A stretch of 16,940 nucleotides of DNA from Chloroflexota bacterium (GTDB lineage: Bacteria; Chloroflexota; Limnocylindria; Limnocylindrales; CSP1-4): assembly GCA_027457005.1 (NCBI GenBank), contig DAIDTV010000007.1, positions 1-16,940 on the forward strand, read 5' to 3'. The notes beneath the pieces are model-generated. The model did not search any database and was not told the DNA's origin. It was given only the letters and a program-made list of their open reading frames with translations. This document shows positions 5,809-12,151 of the stretch, in pieces. A program made the position numbers and the translations under genes. Every line of letters starts with the position of its first letter. Position 1 is the first letter of the stretch.

Positions 5809-7824
5809 TCAGCCCAGAGAGGATGCCACGTCCGCGACCGGACGGCCACGCCGCGCCGCAGGCCCGATGCCCAGCAGCTCCAGGAATGCCTCGTTCGACG
5901 GTTCGCGGCCCAGGAACGCGCGCAGCATCCCGGCGGCGTCGCGCGACCCACCGGCCTCGAGAATCTCGCGCCGGTACGCCGCGCCGACCTCGGGATTGGT
6001 GACCCCCTCGGCCCGGAACCGGCTGAACATGTCGTCCCCGTAGACCTTCGACCACAGGTACCCGTAGTACCCCGCGTCGTAGCCCCCGAAGAGGTGCTCG
6101 AACCCGCCCGGGTAGAACGTGCCCTCGGGGAACGGCAGGCCGATCACCGACCAGGTCCGCCGGTTGATCTCGTCCAGGTCGCGTGCGGCCGAGGCATCGT
6201 GGAAGCCCATGTCGAGCATCCCCAGGGAGACCTGCCGGAGCGTGCGGATGCCGATGTCCAGGTCGCGCGCCCGGACCAGCTGTGCCACCAGGTCGCCGGG
6301 AATCGGCAGGTGGCTCTGGTAGTGCCTGGCGAACCGTCCCAGCACCACCGGGTCCCAGGCCCAGTGCTCCATGATCTGGCTGGGTGCCTCCACGAAATCC
6401 GGCTCCGTCTCGGTACCCGAGAACCGCACGAACTCGGTGCGCGACAACGAATGGTGCAGGACGTGCCCGAACTCGTGGAAGAGCGTCACGACCTCGTCGT
6501 GGCGCAGCAGCGACGGCCGGTCGGGACCGGGCCTCGTGAAGTTGGCCACGATCGCGCAGACCGGAGTCTCGTACGCGCCGTCGGGCCGGCGGTGACCGGA
6601 GACGAGCTGGAAGACGGCGGCGTGGCCGAACTTGCCCTCCCGGGGGAACAGGTCGGCGTAGAAGTGCGCGATCTGCCTGTCCGTCGCGCGGTCCCGGATC
6701 TCGTAGAGCAGCACGTCGGGGTGCCATGCGTTCGCGGGCTCGAGCCTGCGGTACGCCAGGCCGAACACGTCGCCGGTGAGGTCCAGCATCCCCTCCATCA
6801 CCGCCTCGAGGGGGAAGTACTCCGCGACCCGGTTCTGGTCGAGCCCGTACTCGGTGCGCCGCAACTGGTTCTCGTAGTACCGCCAGTCCCACGAACGGAT
6901 GGCGGGGTCGCCGGTGTCGGCCTCGAGGAGCGGGCCGAGCCGGGCGAGCTCGTCGCGGGCCTTCTCCTGCAGCGGCGGCACGAGCCGGTCGTAGAAGCGC
7001 TCCACGGTGGCCGGGTCGCCGGCCATCTTGACCTCGAGCGCGTAGTGCGCCCACGACGGCAGCCCGAAGAGCCGCGCGATCTGCTGCCGTATCCCCAGCG
7101 CCTCGTCGATGATCGGCCGGTTGATCGCGGCCCCCCGGTTGAAGAGCTTGAACTCCAGCTGCTGGCGCAGGTCGCGCCGCTCCGCCTGGTCCAGGAACGG
7201 GAAGACGCTCGGGTACTCGAGGCTGACCAGCCAGGTGCCCGGCCGGGACCCCGCCGGCAGGCGCTCCACGTAGGAATCGGGGAGCCCGGCGAGTTCCTCG
7301 CGCGTCAGCTCGAGCCCGTCGCGAAACTCGTCCAGGTTCCGCTGGAAGGCGACCTCGAGCTCCACGAGCCTGGCCCGGAGCCGCTCGAGTTCGGCGCGGG
7401 CCTGCGGGGTCAGTTCCTGGCCGGCCCGGCGGAAATCGCGTCGCCAGTGATCCACCAGCCTGCGGCGCTCTCCGGCGAGGGTCTGTGCCTCGGCCGACGA
7501 CGCGTACGTCCGAACAGCCCGGTAGAGATCCCCCCGGAACGGCAGCGCGACGCGCCACTTCGCCAGGCGCTCCTCGGATGCCTGCCCCGCGTCGCGGACC
7601 GCGCCGACCGGGTGGACGCGCGCCATGAACGCCCCCCGGCCGTACGCGTCCTGGACGCGATCCAGCGCCTGGTCCAGGGGGAGCATCGTGTCGTCGAACG
7701 TGGCGGCTGCGCCGGATGCGGCCCCGGCGACCACGCGCGCGACGAGATCGTCGGCCTCTGCGAGGCCGGCATCGGTGACCGCCGCGACCGATGCGGCCGA
7801 GACACTCGAGTAGTCGAACAGCAT
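5809..7824 (-). CDS. M3-family oligoendopeptidase (thimet oligopeptidase-like)
   Basis: A cytoplasmic zinc metallopeptidase that trims short peptides. The 671-residue product carries the HEFGH zinc motif at residues 450-454, and the third ligand Glu479 in FVEAPSQ, 25 residues after the second histidine exactly as in thimet oligopeptidase. The Gly/Tyr-rich substrate loop GGYDAGYYGYLWSKV is near the C-terminus. There is no signal peptide. The frame is open further upstream to 7950, but that part is Arg/Pro-rich and the family-like sequence begins at MLFDYSSV. ATG at 7824 is preceded by a TACCAT box six bases upstream, suggesting a leaderless transcript. The cpgS-like gene follows after 54 bases in the same direction, so the two may be co-transcribed, and peptide breakdown could feed the amino-acid catabolic genes beyond. 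PepF versus dipeptidyl carboxypeptidase (Dcp) subfamily is not resolved. Confidence 0.93.
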   Translation of the reverse strand: MLFDYSSVSAASVAAVTDAGLAEADDLVARVVAGAASGAAATFDDTMLPLDQALDRVQDAYGRGAFMARVHPVGAVRDAGQASEERLAKWRVALPFRGDLYRAVRTYASSAEAQTLAGERRRLVDHWRRDFRRAGQELTPQARAELERLRARLVELEVAFQRNLDEFRDGLELTREELAGLPDSYVERLPAGSRPGTWLVSLEYPSVFPFLDQAERRDLRQQLEFKLFNRGAAINRPIIDEALGIRQQIARLFGLPSWAHYALEVKMAGDPATVERFYDRLVPPLQEKARDELARLGPLLEADTGDPAIRSWDWRYYENQLRRTEYGLDQNRVAEYFPLEAVMEGMLDLTGDVFGLAYRRLEPANAWHPDVLLYEIRDRATDRQIAHFYADLFPREGKFGHAAVFQLVSGHRRPDGAYETPVCAIVANFTRPGPDRPSLLRHDEVVTLFHEFGHVLHHSLSRTEFVRFSGTETEPDFVEAPSQIMEHWAWDPVVLGRFARHYQSHLPIPGDLVAQLVRARDLDIGIRTLRQVSLGMLDMGFHDASAARDLDEINRRTWSVIGLPFPEGTFYPGGFEHLFGGYDAGYYGYLWSKVYGDDMFSRFRAEGVTNPEVGAAYRREILEAGGSRDAAGMLRAFLGREPSNEAFLELLGIGPAARRGRPVADVASSLG

Positions 7825-7830
7825 CCGCCG

Positions 7831-7836
7831 ATGGTA
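7831..7836 (-). promoter_or_regulatory. -10 box TACCAT for the M3 peptidase gene
   Basis: TACCAT on the minus strand ends six bases before the ATG at 7824. A start site at the usual 6-7 bases past the -10 would fall on or next to the A of the ATG, so the mRNA would have no leader. There is no good ribosome-binding site. A TTGTCC at 7856-7851 is a possible -35, but the 14-base spacer is short. Confidence 0.5.
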
Positions 7837-7847
7837 GCGCGGGCGGG

Positions 7848-7911
7848 TGTGGACAACCGGTGTGGACGCCTTCTGGACAACCACCCCGGGGAGCCCGAAT
7901 CTGGTGGACAA
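7848..7911 (-). repeat. Cluster of DnaA-box-like 9-mers, one orientation
   Basis: Read on the minus strand: TTGTCCACC (7911-7903), TTGTCCAGA (7880-7872), GCGTCCACA (7869-7861) and TTGTCCACA (7856-7848). The last equals the DnaA box form used in high-GC actinobacteria; two others differ from it by one base and one by two. A weaker fifth copy, TTGTCCGCC, lies at 7997-7989. The rightmost-reading box touches the peptidase promoter. No dnaA or dnaN is nearby, so regulation by DnaA or another factor is more likely than a chromosomal origin. Confidence 0.45.
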
Positions 7912-7917
7912 GTGCCG

Positions 7918-7947
7918 TTGACGGTCGGGGGAGTCGCCCGATACATT
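7918..7947 (+). promoter_or_regulatory. Sigma70-type promoter-like sequence facing right, no gene behind it
   Basis: TTGACG (7918-7923), an 18-base spacer, and TACATT (7942-7947) give 5/6 and 4/6 matches to the -35 and -10 consensus, unusually good for this GC-rich sequence. A transcript would start near 7954 and run toward the 3' end of fabI on the opposite strand. No plus-strand gene starts before 9051. Confidence 0.4.
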
Positions 7948-7984
7948 CACCGCAGCCCGGAGGGGCCACGGACCTGAACCGCAG

Positions 7985-8031
7985 GACCGGCGGACAACCG
8001 CCAGACCGGCGTTCGGGACTCGGGACCGGCG
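7985..8031. repeat. Three GACCGGCG direct repeats, 19-20 base period
   Basis: Identical 8-mers at 7985-7992, 8004-8011 and 8024-8031 start 19 and 20 bases apart. The first overlaps a small stem-loop. Even spacing of about two helical turns is suggestive of a cooperative binding site, but short GC-rich words recur easily in this genome. Confidence 0.35.
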
Positions 8032-8037
8032 ACAGGG

Positions 8038-8055
8038 CGCCTGGCTTGCCAGGCG
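8038..8055. terminator. Strong 8-bp hairpin downstream of fabI
   Basis: CGCCTGGC (8038-8045) and GCCAGGCG (8048-8055) form a perfect stem closed by two T bases (in practice a CTTG tetraloop). It lies about 135 bases past the fabI stop on the minus strand and could end that transcript, or a short plus-strand RNA starting near 7954. No T-run follows on either strand, so if it terminates it is not a classical intrinsic terminator. Confidence 0.4.
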
Positions 8056-8190
8056 TACCGCGATCCGATCCCCGGCTCGGTTGGATGGGCTGCCGGTTTC
8101 GGCCGGTGGCGCGACCCCGATCCAGCGGTTCCTCCGGGTCTCTTCGTGCCCGGCGCCGTGCCCCCGGTGGCCGGACCGCGGCGGCGGGCC

Positions 8191-8970
8191 CTACTCGCCG
8201 AGACCCACCCCCAGGATCGAGAAGCCGCCGTCGACGTAGACCACCTCGCCGGTCACGCCCGCGGACAGGCCGCTCGCCAGCCAGACCGCCGCACCGCCGA
8301 CGTCCGCCAGAGTCATGTTCCGCCGGAGCGGCGCGATCTCCCGGAAGTGCGCGTACATGTCGCGGAACCCGGACACGCCGCTTGCCGCGAGCGTGCGGAC
8401 CGGCCCCGCGCTGATCGCGTTGACCCGGATTCCGGCAGGGCCGAGATCCGCCGCGAGGTACCGGACGCTCGCCTCCAGGGCCGCCTTGGCCACGCCCATC
8501 ACGTTGTAGTGAGGGACCGCCCGCTCCGCGCCCAGGTAGGTCAGCGTGATCACGCTGGCCCCCGGACGCAGGAGCGGCAGCGCGCCCCGGGTGATGGCGG
8601 TCAGGGAATAGGCGCTCACGTCGAGCGCGCGGTGGAACCCCTCGCGGCTGGTCTCGACGAACGCGCCGTCGAGATCCTCGCGGTTCGCGAACGCCAGCGC
8701 GTGCACCAGCACGTCGAGATCACCGTAGCGCTCGCGCCACCGGTCGAACACGCGCGCGATCTGCGCGTCGTCGGCGACGTCGCAGGGCTCCACGAACTCG
8801 ACGCCGAGCTGTGCCGCGAGCGGGCGCACGCGCCGGTCGAGCAGCGATTCCAGCGAGCTGAGGCCGAGCGTCGCCCCCTCCGCATGGAGCGCCTTCGCGA
8901 TCCCCCAGGCGATCGAATGGTCGTTGGCCACGCCGAAGATCAGCGCGCGTCTGCCGTCGAGCAACCCCAT
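8191..8970 (-). CDS. fabI: Enoyl-[acyl-carrier-protein] reductase, NADH-type
   Basis: FabI performs the last reduction of each fatty-acid elongation cycle. The 259-residue product has the FabI-specific nucleotide motif GVANDHSIAWG (residues 13-23), and the catalytic set Tyr145, Tyr155 and Lys162 (Y-x6-K), one residue offset from the E. coli numbering 146/156/163. DVLVHALAFA (86-95) is the conserved strand by the active site; it has Ala where E. coli has Gly93, as in many Gram-positive FabI. It ends with the usual GEVVYVDGG segment. ATG at 8970 has a strong GGAGGAGGGG ribosome-binding site, and a -10-like TACCCT sits at 9001-8996. It stands alone rather than in a fab cluster, divergent from the MFS gene and separated from it by 80 bases. 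Confidence 0.96.
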   Translation of the reverse strand: MGLLDGRRALIFGVANDHSIAWGIAKALHAEGATLGLSSLESLLDRRVRPLAAQLGVEFVEPCDVADDAQIARVFDRWRERYGDLDVLVHALAFANREDLDGAFVETSREGFHRALDVSAYSLTAITRGALPLLRPGASVITLTYLGAERAVPHYNVMGVAKAALEASVRYLAADLGPAGIRVNAISAGPVRTLAASGVSGFRDMYAHFREIAPLRRNMTLADVGGAAVWLASGLSAGVTGEVVYVDGGFSILGVGLGE

Positions 8971-8995
8971 CGTCCCCTCCTCCGCTGCTGCGCGG

Positions 8996-9001
8996 AGGGT
9001 A
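8996..9001 (-). promoter_or_regulatory. -10 box TACCCT for fabI
   Basis: TACCCT on the minus strand lies 25 bases before the fabI ATG, leaving room for a leader of about 18-19 bases that includes the GGAGGAGGGG ribosome-binding site. No clear -35 is visible. Confidence 0.35.
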
Positions 9002-9037
9002 CCGGAACCCGGCCCGTCCGATGCCCCCGCCGTCCGA

Positions 9038-9043
9038 TAGACT
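9038..9043 (+). promoter_or_regulatory. -10 box TAGACT, leaderless start of the MFS gene
   Basis: TAGACT ends seven bases before the ATG at 9051, which places the transcription start at the start codon. There is no ribosome-binding site in front of this ATG, and an ATG at 9021 lies upstream of the box. No clear -35 is visible. Confidence 0.5.
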
Positions 9044-9050
9044 CCCGGCG

Positions 9051-10463
9051 ATGCCCGCTTCCCCTGGTACGACCCCGTCGCCGGATCCCACGACCGCTCG
9101 CGAGGCCACCGGCCCGGGCGGACCGGTGGCGGCCGCGATGGACCCGCCGGCCGACGCGCTGGCGATCCAGCTTCCCCCCACCGTCGAGCGCACCGCCGGG
9201 TCGCTCTGGCACAACCCGGGCTTCCTGAAACTGTGGGTGGGCGAGACCGTCAGCGAGTTCGGGTCCCAGATCACCCAGATCGCGATCCCCCTCGCCGCCG
9301 CCGTCGCCCTGGACGCCACGCCGGCCGAGATGGGGATCCTCTCCGCCCTGCAGATGCTGCCGTTCCTGCTGATCAGCCTGCCGGCCGGAGTGTGGGTGGA
9401 CCGGATGCGCAGGAAGCCGATCCTGATCGCCGGCGACCTGGTCCGCGGAATCGCCCTCCTCTCGGTGCCGGTCGCCGGGATCACCGGGCACCTCTCGATC
9501 CTGCTGCTGTACGCCGTCTCGCTGATCACGGGCGCCGCCACCGTGTTCTTCGACGTCTCGTACCAGTCGTACATGCCGGCCCTGGTGGAGCGGGAGCATC
9601 TCATCGAGGGCAACTCCAAGATGGAGCTGTCGCGCTCCGCGGCGCAGACGGGCGGACCGGGCGTGGGCGGGGCACTGGTCGCCGTGCTCGGGGCGGCCGA
9701 GGCCGTCCTGTTCGACTCGCTGTCGTTCTTCTTCAGCGCGGCCATGCTGCTGTGGATCCACAAGCCGGAGCCCCGGCCCGCGCCGCCGGAGCAGCGGCGT
9801 CACATGGTGCACGAGATCCGCGAGGGCCTCGGCGTGGTGCTGGGCAACCGTGTGCTGCGGTCGATCGCGGCCACCACCGCGACCTCCAACCTGTTCAGCT
9901 CGATCTCGTTTGCCACGCTGTTCCTGTTCGCGACGCACGACCTGCGGCTCAACGCGTTCCAGATCGGGATCGCGTTCGCGCTGGCGAACGTGGGCTCGAT
10001 GGCCGGCGCGCTGCTCGCCGGGCGGTTGTCCGGCTGGATCGGGCTGGGCAACACGCTGATGTGGGCGATCTTCGTGGGATCGCTGGCGGACCTGCTGGTG
10101 CCGGTGGCCGGGCCCGCGACCGCCATGCCGCTCCTCTTCGGATCGATGTTCCTGGGGTCGGCGGGCAGCGTGATCTACAACATCAACCAGGTGAGCCTGC
10201 GGCAGTCGATCACGCCGGATCGCCTCCAGGGCCGCATGAACGCTTCCATGCGGTTCCTGGTGTGGGGCGTCTTCCCGGTCGGATCGCTGATCGGGGGTGC
10301 GCTGGGGACGCTGATCGGCGTGCGTGCGGCAATCGCCGTCGGAGCCGTGGGCGGCCTGGTGACCGTGCTGTGGCTGGTGTTCTCGCCGGTCCGCACGCTG
10401 CGCGAGCCGCCGCCCCCGTGGGAGCGGCCGGAGGGTGGCGCCGAAGGGCGACCGTCGGACTAG
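9051..10463 (+). CDS. MFS transporter, EntS/MFS_3-type exporter
   Basis: A 470-residue inner-membrane secondary transporter with a cytoplasmic N-terminus of about 55 Pro/Ala/Thr-rich residues, then what look like twelve membrane helices. The MFS motif-A variant GVWVDRMRRKP sits in the loop between helices 2 and 3. NPGFLKLWVGETVSEFGSQITQIAIPLAA at the start of helix 1 and FDVSYQSYMPALV after helix 4 are typical of the MFS_3 group, which contains EntS and putative macrolide exporters. The substrate cannot be inferred. ATG at 9051 was preferred over 9021 because of the TAGACT box just upstream. The next gene, an FAD oxidoreductase, has its own -10 box overlapping this gene's TAG stop. Confidence 0.88.
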   Translation: MPASPGTTPSPDPTTAREATGPGGPVAAAMDPPADALAIQLPPTVERTAGSLWHNPGFLKLWVGETVSEFGSQITQIAIPLAAAVALDATPAEMGILSALQMLPFLLISLPAGVWVDRMRRKPILIAGDLVRGIALLSVPVAGITGHLSILLLYAVSLITGAATVFFDVSYQSYMPALVEREHLIEGNSKMELSRSAAQTGGPGVGGALVAVLGAAEAVLFDSLSFFFSAAMLLWIHKPEPRPAPPEQRRHMVHEIREGLGVVLGNRVLRSIAATTATSNLFSSISFATLFLFATHDLRLNAFQIGIAFALANVGSMAGALLAGRLSGWIGLGNTLMWAIFVGSLADLLVPVAGPATAMPLLFGSMFLGSAGSVIYNINQVSLRQSITPDRLQGRMNASMRFLVWGVFPVGSLIGGALGTLIGVRAAIAVGAVGGLVTVLWLVFSPVRTLREPPPPWERPEGGAEGRPSD

Positions 10464-10466
10464 ACT
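10461..10466 (+). promoter_or_regulatory. -10 box TAGACT for the FAD oxidoreductase, overlapping the MFS stop
   Basis: The TAG stop codon of the MFS gene is the first half of TAGACT, the same hexamer that precedes the MFS start. A start near 10473 would give a leader of about 84 bases ending in GAGGGAGGAG before the ATG at 10557. No convincing -35 is seen. Confidence 0.35.
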
Positions 10467-10513
10467 GGGCCGGTCCCCGGTCCCCGCGCGCGTGCCCGCC
10501 GCGGGCTCGTCGT

Positions 10514-10528
10514 GCCCGGCGGCCGGGC
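10514..10528 (+). other. Hairpin in the FAD oxidoreductase leader
   Basis: GCCCGG (10514-10519) pairs with CCGGGC (10523-10528) over a 3-base loop, about 28 bases before the start codon. It could dampen read-through from the MFS gene or shape the leader; there is no T-run. Confidence 0.25.
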
Positions 10529-10556
10529 AGGCGGCGCACCCGCCCGAGGGAGGAGC

Positions 10557-12008
10557 ATGACCGCACAGCCGACGACCCAGGGCACCGCCCCGGATCCCCG
10601 CGCCCGGGTGAGCTTCTGGCTCGAGGACGCCGGGGACGACCTGTCACCCCGCCCACCAGTCGACGGATCGGTCGACGTGAACGTCGCGATCCTGGGCGGC
10701 GGTTTCACCGGCTTGTGGACCGCGCTGGAGCTGCTGAAGCGGGAGCCCTCGCTGCGGGTGGCCGTGGTCGAGCGCGAGATCGCGGGGTTCGGCGCATCGG
10801 GACGCAACGGCGCCTGGTGCTCCGGCGAACTGAACATCGGCATGGACCTGCTCGCGGAGCGGCACGGGACGGAGGCCGCGAAGGCGGTGCGCCGCGCGAT
10901 GCACGACACGGTTGACGAGGTCGCGCGGGCCTCGGCCGCGGAGGGCATCGACGCCGGCTTCCGCAAGGGCGGCACGCTCCTCGTCGCACGGGGACCCGCA
11001 GAGATGCCGGCACTACGGGCCACGGCGGAGGAATACGAGCGTTTCGGCTTCGGGGAACACTGCCGGGTGCTCGACCGGGACGAGCTCGACGGGCGCCTGC
11101 GGGTCGACGGCGCGGCGGGCGCCCTCCACCTGCCCGACTGCGCGGCCGTGCACCCCGGGCGCCTGGTGCGGGGGCTGGCACGCGCGGTGGAGCGTCGCGG
11201 CGGGACCATCTACGAGCAGACCCCGGTGACCTCGTTCAGCGCCGGCACGCGCACCGCTCCCGGCGCCGGCCGGGCGGGCGCGGAGCGTCCCCTGCTCCGG
11301 ACCCCGACCGGCGACGTTCGGGCGGAGACGGTGGTGCTCGCCGGAGAGGCGTATCTCGCGGAGTTGCCGCAGCTCCACCGGCAGCTCCTGCCGATCTACT
11401 CGCTGATCGTGCTCACCGAGCCGCTCACCGACGAGCAGTGGGCGGCGATCGGGTGGAACGGGCACGAGTGCGTCTCGTCGTTCCGGCTGACGATCGACTA
11501 CCTCTCGCGAACGCCGGACGGACGGGTCCTGTTCGGCGGTCGCGGCGCCCCGTACCACTTCGGCTCGCGGATCGATCCCCGCTTCGACCGGGACGAGGCG
11601 ACCCACGCCATGCTCCGGCGGATGCTGGTGCGCTGGTTCCCCGCCCTGCGCGGCATCCGCTTCACCCATGCGTGGGGCGGGCCGCTGGGCATGCCGCGCG
11701 ACTGGATGCCGTCGTTCTCGTTCGAGCCACGGACCGGGATCGCGTCGGCCCGCGGCTACACCGGCCACGGGGTCGCGACGTCGAACCTCGCCGGGCGGAC
11801 GCTCGCGGACCTCATCACGGGCCGGCAGAGCGCGCTGACCGCGCTCCCGTTCACGAACCATCGCTCGCGCGACTGGGAGCCGGAGCCGCTGCGCTGGCTG
11901 GGGGCGCGGTTCGTCCAGCTGTCGATGATGCGACTGGACCGGCTGGCGGAACGCCGGGGGCGGGCGCCGACGGGCCGCAGCCTGGCGGAGCGGCTGGCGC
12001 GGCACTGA
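10557..12008 (+). CDS. FAD-dependent oxidoreductase (DAO family, amine/D-amino-acid oxidase-like)
   Basis: A 483-residue soluble flavoenzyme of the D-amino-acid oxidase superfamily. The dinucleotide motif GGGFTG is at residues 47-52 with the ribose-binding Glu72 (VVERE), followed by FGASGRNGAWCSGE, the FAD-contact segment of PuuB/glycine-oxidase-type enzymes. Near the C-terminus, ARGYTGHGVATSNLAGRTLADLI is the second FAD-binding strand-helix. The N-terminal FWLEDAGDDLSPRPP stretch recurs in this subfamily. The substrate is unknown; oxidation of a primary or secondary amine such as gamma-glutamylputrescine or an aminophosphonate is a reasonable family guess only. ATG at 10557 has a textbook GAGGGAGGAG site one base upstream of the spacer C; an in-frame start at 10512 is disfavoured because its extension is low-complexity. 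Next gene is 143 bases away. Confidence 0.87.
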   Translation: MTAQPTTQGTAPDPRARVSFWLEDAGDDLSPRPPVDGSVDVNVAILGGGFTGLWTALELLKREPSLRVAVVEREIAGFGASGRNGAWCSGELNIGMDLLAERHGTEAAKAVRRAMHDTVDEVARASAAEGIDAGFRKGGTLLVARGPAEMPALRATAEEYERFGFGEHCRVLDRDELDGRLRVDGAAGALHLPDCAAVHPGRLVRGLARAVERRGGTIYEQTPVTSFSAGTRTAPGAGRAGAERPLLRTPTGDVRAETVVLAGEAYLAELPQLHRQLLPIYSLIVLTEPLTDEQWAAIGWNGHECVSSFRLTIDYLSRTPDGRVLFGGRGAPYHFGSRIDPRFDRDEATHAMLRRMLVRWFPALRGIRFTHAWGGPLGMPRDWMPSFSFEPRTGIASARGYTGHGVATSNLAGRTLADLITGRQSALTALPFTNHRSRDWEPEPLRWLGARFVQLSMMRLDRLAERRGRAPTGRSLAERLARH

Positions 12009-12036
12009 CCACGGATCCCGCACCGGCCCTGGCCCA

Positions 12037-12065
12037 GCGATGACCCCGGCGCCGCGATGACCCCG
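12037..12065. repeat. 12-bp direct repeat GCGATGACCCCG, two copies
   Basis: Copies at 12037-12048 and 12054-12065 are separated by five bases, in the non-coding gap between the FAD oxidoreductase and the alpha/beta hydrolase. Function is unknown; it may be a local duplication. The rest of this 143-base gap is GC-rich without other visible signals apart from the -10 box at its end. Confidence 0.4.
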
Positions 12066-12139
12066 ACGAGGGGCCGACCGGCACGCCGCAGGGACGCCCG
12101 GCCCGCTTCGGCCGCCACCGTGGCGCCCGGTGGTCGCGT

Positions 12140-12145
12140 TAGCAT
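12140..12145 (+). promoter_or_regulatory. -10 box TAGCAT, leaderless start of the alpha/beta hydrolase
   Basis: TAGCAT ends six bases before the ATG at 12152 and no ribosome-binding site precedes that ATG, so the mRNA probably begins at the start codon. Confidence 0.5.
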
Positions 12146-12151
12146 CCCTGC

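Larger units (their letters stand above)
7825..8190. other. 366-base intergenic region between peptidase and fabI, motif-rich
   Basis: There is no credible coding sequence here. From left to right it holds the peptidase -10 box, a set of DnaA-box-like 9-mers, a plus-strand promoter-like sequence, three GACCGGCG repeats, a small GGCGG-ACAA-CCGCC stem-loop (7989-8002) and an 8-bp hairpin (8038-8055). The remainder up to the fabI stop is GC-rich with nothing I recognise. It is not a tRNA, RNase P RNA or SRP RNA as far as their conserved cores can be judged by eye. Confidence 0.55.

Noticed and set aside
5555..7969. An 804-codon minus-strand open frame overlapping the peptidase
   Set aside because: Same strand but a different frame from the HEFGH-containing product, with low-complexity Arg/Gly/Pro sequence and no motif.
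4177..7977. A 1266-codon open frame on the plus strand across the cpgS-like and peptidase genes
   Set aside because: It is antisense to two genes with complete catalytic motifs and its product is Arg/Val/Asp/His-rich without any domain, the usual mirror frame of GC-rich coding DNA.
7848..8031. Chromosomal origin of replication (oriC)
   Set aside because: DnaA-like boxes and repeats are present, but no dnaA, dnaN, parAB or rpmH neighbour and no substantial AT-rich unwinding region.
7954..8190. tRNA, RNase P RNA, SRP RNA or tmRNA in the non-coding stretch before fabI
   Set aside because: No T-loop GTTCGANTC, no RNase P core and no SRP tetraloop motif could be found by eye; GTTCGGGAC near 8011 is only a partial resemblance.
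8979..8998. Hairpin CCTCCGC-N6-GCGGAGG that could mask the fabI ribosome-binding site
   Set aside because: Its upstream arm overlaps the TACCCT -10 box, so it would probably not be transcribed; a second GAGGGG also stays free.
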